A stretch of DNA of 64,000 nucleotides from Pachyseris speciosa (taxonomy: Eukaryota > Cnidaria > Anthozoa > Scleractinia > Pachyseridae). Shown here in pieces: positions 28,775 to 40,173 of this stretch. The DNA is taken from the NCBI GenBank assembly GCA_016490735.1, contig JAEMWC010000252.1, positions 517,501-581,500 on the forward strand, written 5' to 3'. Below the pieces are notes generated by a model that saw only the letters and a list, made by a program, of their open reading frames with translations, was not told the origin of the DNA and did not search any database. Numbering within the stretch: the stretch's first letter is position 1; each line of letters starts with the position of its first letter. Position numbers and translations under genes: made by a program.

Positions 28775-29169
28775 TCACACATCTTGATATTCAGGTTTTC
28801 TTGTAGCATGAGTCATGTGGTTTCTGCCTACTGAAACTGGGACCATGGGTTCATATTTGCTGTTTGCAAACCTTTTACACAGAATTAATTTGTCTGCCTC
28901 CCCTAAAAGAACATTCCAGTCTGACAAAGTAGTTGGGGAAACAATCAGATTTGTAGGGGGACTACAAGGGAATAACTGTTTAAAACTTCTCTTTTTTTGA
29001 GTTGGTCTTTCAGTTTTGTTGCAACAGATTTTGTCCCCATTAGTTTTTTGATGATGTTGTTTTTCTTCAAGGATGTGGTCTTCAAAATGTTTGTCTTGTT
29101 TTGTAACTTGTTTTTGTAGGGTCAGAGTCTCTTTCTTCAAATCACTGTACCTTCTCTGTACAAATACTG
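28775..29169 (-). CDS. Possible terminal exon of a host gene (coiled-coil then basic tail)
   Basis: The minus-strand frame reads RRYSDLKKETLTLQKQVTKQ, then a hydrophilic segment and FPCSPPTNLIVSPTTLSDWN, ending at 28775. A good 3' splice site (CCTTATTTTCAG) lies on the minus strand just before the open region. The composition looks coding, but I recognise no family. The exon at 31345-31703 might belong to the same gene, because it also ends in a coiled coil on the same strand. The true upstream structure is unknown. Confidence 0.35.
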
Positions 29170-29179
29170 AAAATAAGGG

Positions 29180-30286
29180 AAAAAGTCACAAAAAAATTAT
29201 TGACATGTGGCTTTGAAAACAAATTATTTCATTTAATTCATATTTTGAAAAGTCTGAACCTTAAACTCTCAGTTCTACATTTAGATGTTGGTACTTTATT
29301 TATTGATTGCGTTTTCATTTACACCTGTGAATGTTACTTTTTTTACTATTACTGTCAAGAACATTGGTGTTTTTTGTCAAGTAGAAAGGTATATACACAG
29401 TTTTCTCAGCAAGAGTTTTGTCCACTCAAAATGTTACATGTACCTAAGCTTAAATTTAAGTAGAGAAAGGTATGAAAAGTCGAAGAATTAAAACTAGATT
29501 GAACTCGACATAAGAAGGACGACAAAGACTTGAATATTCTCGGTACCTCGCGGTAATTTTGATCAAATAGGCTGACCCCTCAGCGGTCCGCACAAGGTCG
29601 GATACTGTGCCATTTAAAGTGTTTTTCACGTGTGTTTTTTACCTTCGGGTAATGTTTCTTTGAGATAACTGAATTTTTGTGTTGGCATATATCTAAAATG
29701 GTTTGTTTCTTTCAGCTCTGCTACATTATTTAGTGTCCAAAATAAAAGCAAAGTCTGGATGCACAATTCACCTGACCGAATTAACACGGGATTAACAGCT
29801 GCGAAATTATAACAAGACGGTTTTACAGCAGTCAATTAAACATACTTTGTAGTAAGTTTTAAGGTGTCTCTTTCAGTATCTCTAAAGTAAAAGTTTCTTC
29901 TTTTACCCCCTTTTAAGGAGAATGCACTAACGGTTTTCACCCCGCTAGCTACTCGCAAAAATGTACAAAGGATTTTCACAAGTTCCGTGGCTTTTCTTCG
30001 TGACATTAAATATTTAACGTTGTTTTACTCAAATGTCAATGAATGTTCATTGTGTGGCCCAGTTTAACTTAACCTTTAACCTTAAGCTTATAAAGTCTTA
30101 AAAGGCATTATATCTGCACTGAAAATGAATAAAAAGGCCGGATGCGGGTTAGTTGTTTCACGTCAAAAACAGATCCGTTGCATTTGCGTGTGTTTACATT
30201 TTCCGTGTTTGGAGGCCCACTCAAAGCAGCCGTGATAATAAGTATGCCAATTAAAAAACTGACTTGAGTTAGGCCTGTTTTAAACG
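29180..30286. other. Intergenic or intronic, no gene seen
   Basis: No supported coding region or recognised repeat. It would be intron if 28775-29169 and 31345-31703 form one gene. Confidence 0.3.
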
Positions 30287-31342
30287 TCGTGCTACTGCCG
30301 TGTCGAACTCAATTACTCGAATTAAATTCGACTTAAGCACGACGTTTGAAACCAAGTCGTGCTACTGCCGTGTAGCACGGCAAGGCTTGCCGTGCTACAC
30401 GGTAGTAGCACGACTTGGTTTCAAACGTCGTGCTACTGCCGTGTCGAACTCAATTCATAAATTAACATTTTGGATTTGCTTTGTGCAACGGCTGGTAAGT
30501 GTTTTAATTACGGCACCCGACGATTCTGGGTACGAGTTTGGGCAACAACTTTTTATTCAATGGAATTAAATTCGACGTCTGAAACCAAGGCAAGCACGGC
30601 AGTAGTACGACGTTTGAAACGGGTCTAAGACCCGTTTCAAACGTCGTACTACTGCCGTGCTTAGCTGGCTCGACTGTCGCACGAGTCCAGCACGCCTTGG
30701 TTTCAGACGTCGAATTTAATTCCATTGAATAAAAAGTTGTTGCCCAAACTCGTACCCAGAATCGTCGGGTGCCGTAATTAAAACACTTACCAGCCGTTGC
30801 ACAAAGCAAATCCAAAATGTTAATTTATCAGGGGCACCCAACGACAAGTTTCGGTAGATATCTGTTCGGTGGAGGGTAATTCGGCTTGCGCTTTCGGCGT
30901 CAATGAAAGAGTGCACTCGGATTTTCGTAACTAAAACGTGACCTAAAAGATTCGCAATTGGGAAATCATAGCCCCTGAGGTTTTCGAAAAGGTCGTAATT
31001 GCTGTTTTTGGCAGTCAAAAACGTCAACTAGCATTTTCGGAAAGAAAATATTTCCCCAGAAAGTTCGTGGAAAGTTCATTTCAGCTTGCATTTTCTTAAA
31101 GGAACATTTTATTCCCTAACATTTTCCGGCAAAGAAAATTTCAGCTAGGGAATCCGAACAGATGAACTTCTTCTAGCTTATGAAAACATCACTTTAAACG
31201 GACTTCAAACACCATAAGGTACTCAAAAAATGCCTTTCTACAGCTTTTGGTTGATTTGGCTCGTTGGGTGCCCCTGATTTATGAATTGAGTTCGACACGG
31301 CAGTAGCACGACGTTTGAAACCAAGTCGTGCTACTACCGTGT
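30287..31342. mobile_element. Large fold-back palindrome, interrupted by a nested element
   Basis: The sequence is organised around the centre ACGGGTCTAAGACCCGT (about 30617-30633). Arms at about 30458-30600 and 30690-30826 are near-exact inverted copies (for example ATTTTGGATTTGCTTTGTGC and its complement). Outer units AGCACGACGTTTGAAACC recur several times in both orientations, and a smaller palindrome is centred near 30391. The right arm is split by the element at 30829-31276. No transposase is seen. Confidence 0.7.
30829..31276. mobile_element. Non-autonomous DNA element with CAGGGGCACCCAACGA ends (copy 1)
   Basis: The ends CAGGGGCACCCAACGA and TCGTTGGGTGCCCCTG are perfect inverted repeats. 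ATTTAT at 30823-30828 and 31277-31282 is a 6-bp target duplication, confirmed by the uninterrupted arm of the surrounding palindrome. Length 448 bp. A second copy lies at 41844-42295. Confidence 0.85.
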
Positions 31343-31344
31343 CA

Positions 31345-31703
31345 CCCATTTTTTCCTTAACCAACGCTTATCTATACTTTTTCGAAGCGTTTGGATTGTC
31401 CTTTTCAGTCCTGTGTTTTCTGCTGTTAGTCGTTTACATTCACGAGAGAGTTTGTCGATCCTCTCAATCTCGCTTGCAAACTTGAGAAAAACACTTTGTG
31501 GAGTTGCTGTTGCTGAAACCTGACCACCAACACTTTGAACTGTTTTCGTTTGTTTTCTCTTCTGTTTTTATTTTCTTCGCCGGCTGATATTTACTAGAAA
31601 ACTGCCTTCCAATAAATTTTCTTCGCCCCATTGGCTGACATTTTTTTCGCAACTTTCGTTGTAAACAAGTAACGAAAGAAGCCCGTTTCCGTTTTAAGGG
31701 CAA
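31345..31703 (-). pseudogene. Possible first exon of a host gene or gene remnant
   Basis: From an ATG at 31703 the minus strand encodes PLKRKRASFVTCLQRKLRKK, a basic segment that runs to about 31550 and then out of frame. The next frame carries a coiled coil (KFASEIERIDKLSRECKR, then ENTGLKRTIQTLRKSI) down to 31345, where GTGACA could be a 5' splice site at the edge of the palindrome. One base change near 31550 separates the two frames. It is either a pseudogene or an assembly error, and the protein family is not recognised. Confidence 0.3.
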
Positions 31704-32575
31704 GCGTTGTTCTATTTATGCTGAAGGTTAGGTTGGTTTCTTTCTTACCATTCAGTGCTCGCCAGGTATTGATGCCACAGTTGATTTAATTTTTTCGCTC
31801 AGAAAATATATTGTCGCCAATCGTAACTTTCAGTTGAGGTGCCACTTTATGGATCGATAATCGTCGAAGCTATGGCCCCATGAAGACTCTCCAAATAACG
31901 TTGCATGTGTTTTCTGTCCAAGCTAAGCTGATACTAAGAAAGAAATTTGCACGGTAATTATGAATTTTCATGGAAATTATTACCACTCTACGTGCTCCAG
32001 TTCTGCACAGATGTATTTCTATTGCCCTCAGTACGTCAGTCCTTGTCAAGCTTGAAGCGGGTGTTCAATTGAATAGGCTTGTCGAAGCATAAGGATAAAT
32101 TGTTTTCGCGACGACGCAACTGGCAAAAAATACAGATTTGGTTTTATTCAGTAAGTTGTTTACCTTAGTAAACAAAGAATTCGTAAATAGTGACGTTTAT
32201 AAATTAAGAAGTAGATTTGGTTTTTGCCATGCTCCGTGAATAGTGCTTTCAATATCTCAAGGGTGCTACCCACCGGGTTACCAAATCAGTACTCTATTCT
32301 TAAAGAAAAATGCATGTAGCTGGCTTAATTCACACATCCAATTTTCTCCCTTGATTGTTCATTTTACTATTTATATTTTTTTAATTCATCGAAGGCTGTA
32401 GACTAACAGCCGAAAGCTAATTAGTTATACACCTTTTAGCCAGAGAAAGCATTTACTGATTGTTATTATGTTTTACAGCTCTTCAAGTTTTACTCGTATA
32501 CTATGTTAAGCCGAGGAAAAAGTTGAGGCAAAGCTCTCAAAATCCTATTGTTTGTTTAGGGTCTTGCTGGTAATT
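31683..32575. repeat. Duplicated segment (paralogous to 2249-4355, without the LINE)
   Basis: Matches the upstream flank of the GPCR pseudogene. At 32150-32175 it reads straight through the site where the LINE sits in the other copy (TTGTTTACCTTAGTAAACAA), giving the pre-insertion sequence. Confidence 0.8.
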
Positions 32576-32639
32576 AGATGACCTGTTTTATCTGTATTGT
32601 TGTTACAGCTAATTTAAGACAGGGGTTTCAACGAGAAAT

Positions 32640-33290
32640 AATGAACTTAAGACGGCTCAAAATGGTTTCGGTATTTTTAAGCAAAAATTCTTGGATGGAT
32701 CGATTCGATACTCCCATATTTTTTCGTTTGTTTCCTTGAACGTGGTAAAAAACAATTCTCAATTATTTCTCAACAAGTTGCGATCATTTTTTGACATATA
32801 AGTTTACCCAAGCAACAGTACAGCCCCTTAGAAACACCCTTAATTTTGGCCTTATGTGCCTGTAACTTAATAACAATTCAATCAGCATATCAAAATTCAT
32901 CTTTCTGCAAAGTTTTCAATTCTGTTCATTGGATTAGGAGTCACCTCAATTTTTCGATAATTAAAAGTGGCTCTGAACCCAATGTACAGATCACTTTAAA
33001 ACTGAATAATACAAAATGGGGGTCACCCGACTCGTTTTTGAGCTACAACAATAAGAACAGCTTTATTTATCCTTTTTTTTTCACAGGCACATAAAGTCAA
33101 AATAAAGGATTTTCTAAGAGCCTGTAATATTGCTATAGTAATATTATAAAGAACACAACTTGTTGAGAAATAATTGAGAAAGTTTTGATAACCTGTTCAA
33201 GGAAACAAACGAAAAATTATGGAAGTATCGATCCATTAAAGAGTTGGCGTTTAAAAAAGAGAAAACCATTTTGAACCACCTTAAGGTTTA
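32640..33290. mobile_element. Element with imperfect long inverted repeats
   Basis: The left part (AAGACGGCTCAAAATGGTTT, GGATGGATCGATTCGATACT, TTTCGTTTGTTTCCTTGAAC) is matched inverted at 33180-33290 (GTTCAAGGAAACAAACGAAA, TATCGATCCATT, AAAACCATTTTGAACC). TTGTGCCTGTAAC-like motifs recur inside. No transposase is seen. Confidence 0.55.
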
Positions 33291-33299
33291 AGGCGGGAC

Positions 33300-34599
33300 T
33301 TAACCTAAACACCTTTTTTGCGTCGCTTAACATGGATTTGACGTTAATATCTCATTTGCGTTTCAAGCAATCCAAAATCCCTATGCTCATCCCACGAAGC
33401 TGTATTGTGGGATATTTTTTGGTGATTTTTGGGCATATTTGGGAAGAGATAATTTTTCTCAAAGGATTTGTTAAATTTAGAGAAATAGGGGATATTGAAG
33501 ATTTAATGAATGTTTCAAATTGGAATTTGAAGTGAACAATTAGTAGATGAACACCAAAACAGTTCCTCAGCAACCTTCAGTGCCCTTGTGGGGTGCCAAC
33601 TGTCTGGTGGTGTTTCAAAACATTTTTGTACATTTTAATCCCTTCTTTAAACTCCTTGAAATTTCACTCCAATTTACCTTAAGTCCTACCTCAAGAGAAT
33701 TTGGAGTAATCCTGTCTCTCATGACCTGTACCTTCTTTTATTATCAGGGCAATGGGGGTATTGTTTGTGCTTAATCATCTATTGTGTCATACTCTAATCA
33801 CAGACCGCGTCTAGGAAGCTCTCTCAGGATTTGTTTTGTGAATTCGCACACATCAGTCGATGTATAGACCTCCACTATTTGCATTTTCTTTAGCATCTGC
33901 TATTTCTTAAAATAACATAGAAGCGATTAATCTAAAAATTTACGTATCGAAAGGATTCTGCAGCTTTGTGATAGGTTCCATCTAAGGGATCTCTATAATC
34001 CAATGCGTTGGTTAAGGCACAGATTCCTGTTAATGCATTAAAATGTGTGAAGGAACGATTTGCGTGACCTCTCTCCTACGTACAGAGGAACGTTCCTTTG
34101 CCAGTATTTTTTTTATTCAATTACAATTTGCAAGATATTTTTCGAACAACTTCGCTTGCATGATAGCATTTTGCATTTTTCCCATCCCTGCCGGCCATTA
34201 CTTGTTAAGGTCCGTACCTAAGCCTAGTAAGTTTACTGCGTCTTAACACTGTAACTTCCGTTCCTTACTCTTCTTGCTGGTTCACTCGATCTGTTCAAAC
34301 ACCTTATTATGACAGTCACTAACTAATTTGGATGAAAAGTGCATCTAAGATCGGGAGGTTGTGCGGGGGGTGGGGGACAGGGGCTCCCGCTTCCCGTACC
34401 CTGTTTACCCGCCCACTGTGTTCCCGCCCCCGATAAATTATTTTTCTCCTGTTTCCCGCCGTTCTTCCGACCCCCGCTTCCCGCCCTTATCTCTCCCGCT
34501 TGCCGTATCCCTCTTACTCCCTATTTTTCCAGGCTCGCACTCCCATATCCCCCTGTCTTTCTAGCCGAGCACAGATGCTCTACTAATTGGGGAGACTAT
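33300..34599. other. Intergenic, no gene seen
   Basis: No supported gene. 34370-34560 is C-rich low-complexity DNA with repeated CCCGCTTCCCG words, which accounts for the Pro-rich frames there. Confidence 0.4.
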
Positions 34600-34840
34600 T
34601 AAAAATCAAATCAACTCTAAATAAAGAAGAATCAACTCAAATCAAATCAAATGTTGGTATTTGGGGAGAGGGTAAAATCGGAGTACCGGGAGAAAAACCT
34701 CTCGGAGCAGAGTTAGAACCAACAACAAAATCAACCCACTTGTGACGCCGAGTCCGGGAATCGAACCCGGGACTCGAACTCGGGACACATTGTTGGAAGG
34801 TGAGCGCTCTCACCACCGCACCAACCCTACTCCCCAAACG
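34600..34840 (-). mobile_element. tRNA-derived SINE
   Basis: On the minus strand a head with GGTTGGTGCGGTGGTGAGAG (A-box-like) and GGTTCGATTCCCGG (B box) is followed by a body ending in an AAATC-type repeat tail near 34605-34650. The A box is diverged, so activity is doubtful. Confidence 0.55.
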
Positions 34841-34845
34841 CCCGC

Positions 34846-35689
34846 CGTGGTGTTCTTTTGTCTTTAACCATAAATACTCAGCCAAAATTACGGCGGCTCG
34901 TGGGAGTAAGAGATCTAGCGTCAAAGTGACTACTGAATTTCTTAGCATTTCCGGGTGGTCGACTGCAACTTGTTTTTTCTCGTAGGGGAAACATTAAATC
35001 AATTACGTTATTTTGCCCGTTTCTCGGGCGTGGAAACTGCCAGCATCCTTTTGAATCTGTAGCATAAATAAAGCAACACAAGCCGTCGAACACCTGATGA
35101 CTTTGCGAGCGTGACAACAGAGCTATCACAACTGTTAGCAAACATGAATCCAATGGTGGATGGATCGAACTATACCGATTTGTTACTTTTTTGTTAAGAA
35201 TGTCTTAAATCTTTGGTGAAAACGCTGTGAAAATTAATGGGAAGTCTTCAAGCCCCATTATTTATTTATCCTAGATGTTCTAAGATGTTAGCTTATGCAA
35301 TAAATTTTATCCTGCACGTTTCTCAGTGTTTACTGTGTCAATTGTTTATAGCTCACGGGCTTAAATTTTTATGCTGCTCAACTTGTCTTGCCTGCAGTTG
35401 GAACGCGGAGCGTGAAGGGGAATTCAGCACTAAAGAACTTTTTGGCACGGCGTGTTAACTTAACATCATCATAATAAAAAGGTTATAACTCTCATTCGAT
35501 TCTTATGCGCAGGTCCACAGCCCATGCATAAAAGTCTTCAGCTAACCAGTATAAAAATATGAAAGTAAAGTTCTTATTTGCCACCTTGTGTAAGGACACT
35601 AAGGTTTTCATAATTTCATTTTATAACTTTATCAAGTTGGCGGGCATTTTCTAATGAAGTCGTTAAGTTTAACCTCGAGGTAGAACGGT

Positions 35690-35723
<34 letters not shown>
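34846..35723. other. Intergenic, no gene seen
   Basis: No supported coding region. A (TTA)n microsatellite lies at about 35694-35722. Confidence 0.4.
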
Positions 35724-35726
<3 letters not shown>

Positions 35727-36023
35727 TTTAAGGAAAACGACAACACTCTTAAATTTGCAAAACATGTTTCGACAGAAACTTCTGTCATCTTCAGTTGATA
35801 GATTTACAAAGCGTTAGAAGTTGAATTTATAAGTAGGAAAAATGCTAATTACATAGTAACAACGGAATATACATAAAACGTGGCAATGTACTATGTAATT
35901 AGCATTTTTCCTACTTATAAATTCAACTTCTAACGCTTTGTAAATCTATCAACTGAAGATGACAGAAGTTTCTGTCGAAACATGTTTTGCAAATTTAAGA
36001 GTGTTGTCGTTTTCCTTAAAATT
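35724..36023. repeat. Long hairpin with 135-bp arms beside the GPCR 3' end
   Basis: Arms 35724-35858 and 35889-36023 are inverted copies with a 30-base loop. They contain AACTGAAGATGACAGAAGTT and TGTCGAAACATGTTTTGC in both orientations, words typical of retroelement tails. The hairpin ends 54 bp beyond the stop codon of the receptor gene, so it would lie in its 3' UTR. Confidence 0.8.
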
Positions 36024-36076
36024 TTGACTTGCCTGCTGACTTCAAGACCCTTTGGAAATATTATTATTAAAGATTA

Positions 36077-37054
36077 TTAATGCGATGTAGCAAAACACTT
36101 CAATAGTATCTTGAGACGTCGACGAAAATTAGTACAAAAAATGAAACAGATGCATGGATTGATGGCGCAATTTGAGATGGCCAGAAACATGGTAATAAAC
36201 CAGAAGAACAAGATATAGCGTTGCTGTCCACTGTTCCGTTCAACGAGAAGTACTAATCTGAAAGCACTAAACGGAAACCAAGAGATCACAAATCCAAGTA
36301 CGATAGCGATCATGGCCATCTCCAGCACGTTTTTGTTTCTTTTCTTGCGTCGTTGCTCAGCCTTGAACGATTGTTCCCCTGGAAATACTTGTGTCCTGAG
36401 CTTGAAAAGGATGATGGAGTAAAGTGTGGCCAGTAAAATGACTGGGACGTAAAGAAATACAACATAGAGAGCTAAGCCGTAGTTTGCAACAGAGGAATGC
36501 TCTCCAAAATTGTCCTTCCATTGTGTCACACAAAAACGTTTTCCTTGGTGTTCAACAACTTCGTTGGCCATTAAAAATGGCGAACAAACTGTCATCGCGA
36601 CGATCCAGGTTACGAGAATGAAGTAGGGGCACAGCTTTGAACTAATGAGTGGGGGGCGGAGAGGAAACACCACAGCTCCAAATCGATCGACTGCTATCAG
36701 AACCAGGCTTTGAATGGACACAACAGCGGAGATGCTTGGTAAGAAGTCGAACAGCTTACACAAAGTGTCGCCTAAATGACCACTAAGAAGCCAAGAGTCC
36801 ATGTAAAACACTAATAAGTCGAGTGGGAATGGCAATAGTGGATATAGAAGGTCAGACATGGCCATATTGAGGACGAAAAAGTTGATTGTTTTCTTCGAAG
36901 CCTTTGTTTTATAAACGATGGCTGCAAGGAAAGAATTCCCTACCAGCGAAACAATAAAGATCAGGCCATATGCGATGGTGGTCCCGATTTGTATTGCTCT
37001 CGGATTGAGACGAATATCGCAACTTACTGAGCTGTCCACAGTTGTATTGTTCAT
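36077..37054 (-). CDS. Rhodopsin-class GPCR (intronless, cluster member)
   Basis: A complete seven-TM receptor. It has an N-glycosylation-rich N-terminus (NNTT), TM1 with GNSFLAAIVYKT, TM2 NMAMSDLLYP, a Cys before TM3, the DRF version of the DRY motif (AVDRFGAVVFPL), TM6 FVISWFPFSAF, and TM7 NPCICF in place of NPxxY. The C-tail is short with a Cys. I chose the ATG at 37054 over the one at 37096 because the paralogues start MNT/MNN at this point. Cnidarian genomes have many such orphan peptide-receptor-like genes in tandem. The ligand is unknown. The closest relatives in the window are 38836-39825 and the pseudogene at 480-2222. Confidence 0.9.
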   Translation of the reverse strand: MNNTTVDSSVSCDIRLNPRAIQIGTTIAYGLIFIVSLVGNSFLAAIVYKTKASKKTINFFVLNMAMSDLLYPLLPFPLDLLVFYMDSWLLSGHLGDTLCKLFDFLPSISAVVSIQSLVLIAVDRFGAVVFPLRPPLISSKLCPYFILVTWIVAMTVCSPFLMANEVVEHQGKRFCVTQWKDNFGEHSSVANYGLALYVVFLYVPVILLATLYSIILFKLRTQVFPGEQSFKAEQRRKKRNKNVLEMAMIAIVLGFVISWFPFSAFRLVLLVERNSGQQRYILFFWFITMFLAISNCAINPCICFIFCTNFRRRLKILLKCFATSH

Positions 37055-37096
37055 GTCTGCGTAGGGTTTTGTGCTTCTGTTGCTACCTATAATCAA

Positions 37097-38344
37097 ATTT
37101 ATTCAAAAACAACGATATGGCACTTTATTTATGGTGTCTTGTCGAGGAGGCTTTTGGCTTGAGATTCATCACATGATGACTAAGCACTGTTTGACGTGCA
37201 TCTGGCATATTTGGTAACACAGTTGACTGATTAGCAAGCAGCTAAAAAGATATGTTTTTTTCCCTCGGGTTAGCGATAAATCATTGCTAATTTTAGCAAC
37301 CGTCAACTTAAATATTGGTTCAACGTTTTTCTCAATAAATTATTTCAACAAATAGGGAATTGTACATAATTACAACCAAGGCGTTAGAAAACTATGGCGG
37401 AAGTCATTTCAGTTCGCAATCCCCGTCGTATCTGAATCAATAAGTTTCACTTTCAAAATAGTTTAAAACAACATTCTATATATTTTCTTAGTTTTGTACT
37501 GTATGTAGTAATGTATCTTTACACAGCACTGGTGATAAAATTTATCTCTTTGTTTTTTTCGTTTTTCCTAAATCTAAACTTGGCTAAACTGAGGTCAGTA
37601 TATTCAACTGAAATAGAAATTTTGACTAAATACATTGCGCTATACTTTGAGAGGGGAGCATCGAGTAAAATTCTGACTTCATAATTATACCAAATCAGCA
37701 TACGTTCAATTTGTCAACGGATTCACGGGAGCAAGCTAACGGTGGTGTAGTGGTGATATTTTATTCCTGTCATTTCTTGTATTCCAGGAGTGTATCTTTA
37801 ATTGCGTTGCACTTAAAGGACCCTCCAAATTGACCATAAATTTAAGATGAAAATATGACAGAATGTATCACTTATGTCGATGTACGTACTAAACTGATAT
37901 CAATTATATTCACCGAAAGTATTGGCATAAAACCACCTGCTATGTAGGGATATTGAATAGATTATTGCCAAGATGCCTTTCTCTATGTTGCGTCAGATTT
38001 TTCCGTCGGCTACGATCGAGCATTTGCCTTTGCTAAAACTTTTCACTCTTTTAAGTACGCTTCATCAAATCTTTTCACGACATTTGGCATGCTATAGATC
38101 AGATCGCCTATCGATGTCATTTATCCAAATGTTCATTCGTTAAGTTTATTAATTTAGAGACGCCTTAATTCAGGGAGTGGAATCTTGCTATTTCACGTCA
38201 GTGCTCACCACATTTGAAACCTGCAAATTGAAAACCCCCTTAACTTTCTTCCTTGTCTCGACAATTAGAAGCTGCTATCCTTTTTGTGCCCACATAAAAC
38301 AGATTACGCCATCTACAACTGAGACCAAAATTCGCTCCGAACTC
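37097..38344. other. Intergenic, no gene seen
   Basis: AT-rich upstream region of the receptor gene, with no supported feature. Confidence 0.4.
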
Positions 38345-38451
38345 TGAATGAGGAGGAAGTGCTGCCTTTGTGATGGCATCTGCAAACGGTTAGTCTTTCT
38401 AGTCTTCTCGGATGAGGACGAAAAACCGTAGGCCCCATCTTACAATACTTT
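38345..38451 (+). mobile_element. SINE body fragment (family of 24817 and 58712)
   Basis: GAGGAAGTGCTGCCTTTGTG through AGTCTTCTCGGATGAGGACG and CCGTAGGCCCC matches the middle of the two larger SINE copies. Head and tail are missing. Confidence 0.6.
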
Positions 38452-38835
38452 TCTTTAATCTGTGCATGCACTGTTCGAAAAAAGGAGCGGCGTAGTCTCC
38501 GGTGTGGTGGTCCACCTAGAATATGGTTATGGGGGAGGGATTTGCAGTTACGGGCCTACAGTAATTGGTACAAGAAAGCGCGGTTTTGAGAAACAAGACT
38601 GTGTCCGTGAAACAGTAACTGAGTTTTCTACACTGAAGACGAGATACCCATCAAACAATTAGTGTATCTAATCGGGTGAGGATGTGTAGAAAGGAGGATT
38701 AATTTTCGTGATATCTTATAGTTTCATAAATTTCCCGAGTTGCTCAGCCAATTTCGTTCAAGTGAAAATTCGAAAGGCCACAAACTGCACACTAAACTCG
38801 CGTATTTTTGAAATGCATTTGTCTAGCGTGGGGTT

Positions 38836-39825
38836 TCAAAATTGACTCCTGCTCACTTTGCTAAAGCGGCTAAGGTACCTTTTAAGAGCTCGACGATAGT
38901 TCTCACTGAAAGCAAAACAGATACAAGGGTTGACTGCGCAATTAGCAAAGGCCATTAACCAGGCCACCACATTCATAACATTGTAGACCAACGTGCCACA
39001 AGGCCATCTGTTGTTCAGAGAAAAGAATCTAACAGTGTTGATAATACTGAAGGGTACCCAGCACAGCCCAAAGCCCAACACGATAGCAATGGACATCCTT
39101 AACACTTTTTTGTTCCTTTTAGCTCGTAGCTCCTTAGCGTTGGCTGATTTTTCGCCTGGAATCACCTGTGACTTGAGCTTGACAAGGATAATGGAGTAAA
39201 GTGCGGTCAACAAAGCGATTGGGATATAAAGAAATATCACATACAATGCCAGAAAGTAACTTTCCTCGGACGAGGACTCTCCAAATGTTTCCCTCCATCG
39301 CCTCTTACATACCACTTGTTCAGGGTATTTCATGAGTTTGTGAGCAAAGAGATACGGCGATATAACTGCCATCGCAATGATCCACGTAGCTAGAATGAAG
39401 AGGAAACACCGCCTCGAACTGAAGAGTGGAGAACGGAGGGGAGTTACCACAGCTCCAAATCGATCCACTGCTATCAGAACCATGCTCTGAATTGACACAA
39501 CAACAGGAATATCTCCTACGAAAGAGACTAGCTTACACAAGACATTACCAAGAGGACCACGTGTCAACCAAGAGCCCAAGTAAACCTGTGTTAAAGTCAG
39601 AGGGATATAAAATATAGGATACGAAAGATCGGAGACGGCCATGTTGACGATAAACAAATTGATCGGTTTTCTTAATGTTCTCGTCTTGTATACAGTAATT
39701 ACGATCATGGTATTCCCAACCAACGAAAAAACAAGGACCAGGCAGTACGCAAAGGTTCCTCCAACTTTTCCTTTGGTAGGATTTAGTGGACTGGGACAGC
39801 TTGACTCATTCACCGATGTGTTCAT
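38836..39825 (-). CDS. Rhodopsin-class GPCR (intronless, cluster member)
   Basis: A 329-residue receptor with an intact frame. It has an MNTSVNESS N-terminus with two N-glycosylation sites, TM1 GNTMIVITVYKT, TM2 NMAVSDLSYP, DRF motif (AVDRFGAVVTPL), TM6 FGLCWVPFSII and TM7 NPCICFAF. Loop 3 is basic (ELRAKRNKKVL). It is closely related to 36077-37054 and even closer to the pseudogene at 480-2222 in loop 3 and TM1. No intron is needed. Likely a peptide or small-ligand orphan receptor coupled to G proteins at the plasma membrane. Confidence 0.9.
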   Translation of the reverse strand: MNTSVNESSCPSPLNPTKGKVGGTFAYCLVLVFSLVGNTMIVITVYKTRTLRKPINLFIVNMAVSDLSYPIFYIPLTLTQVYLGSWLTRGPLGNVLCKLVSFVGDIPVVVSIQSMVLIAVDRFGAVVTPLRSPLFSSRRCFLFILATWIIAMAVISPYLFAHKLMKYPEQVVCKRRWRETFGESSSEESYFLALYVIFLYIPIALLTALYSIILVKLKSQVIPGEKSANAKELRAKRNKKVLRMSIAIVLGFGLCWVPFSIINTVRFFSLNNRWPCGTLVYNVMNVVAWLMAFANCAVNPCICFAFSENYRRALKRYLSRFSKVSRSQF

Positions 39826-39986
39826 GTTTGCAAACCGTATTGCCTTTACAGTTTTACTGGTTATTCAAAAGCACCGAGGCGCGGGTTATTTATTTAAGTC
39901 AAAGTCGATTTCCAGAACTTTCTTCTCATAACAGTCGATTTATTTGACGCAAGACAAAATAAAGGAGGTTAGAGAGTTCATCTGCG

Positions 39987-40173
39987 ATACACGCCTTATT
40001 TCAGGGGTAATTCGTCTCAGGTTATTTTTAGATTACTTACCAGCCTAGGAAATCCCACGTGGTAGGTAACAGCCAATCACACACAGAGATGAAAATACAT
40101 GCGCGTGGGAATCCTTTGTCGCGGAAGTTAAAAAATAACCTGAGCCGAATTACCCCTGAAATAAGGCATGTAT
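39987..40173. mobile_element. MITE with inverted ends
   Basis: ATACACGCCTTATTTCAGGG at the left and its near-exact complement ending GGCATGTAT at the right flank 187 bp without coding capacity. The arms include TAATTCGTCTCAGGTTATTT and the matching inverted sequence. Confidence 0.75.

Noticed and set aside
30300..31027. Several 90-100-codon frames
   Set aside because: They are mirror translations of the palindrome and nested element, with no domain.
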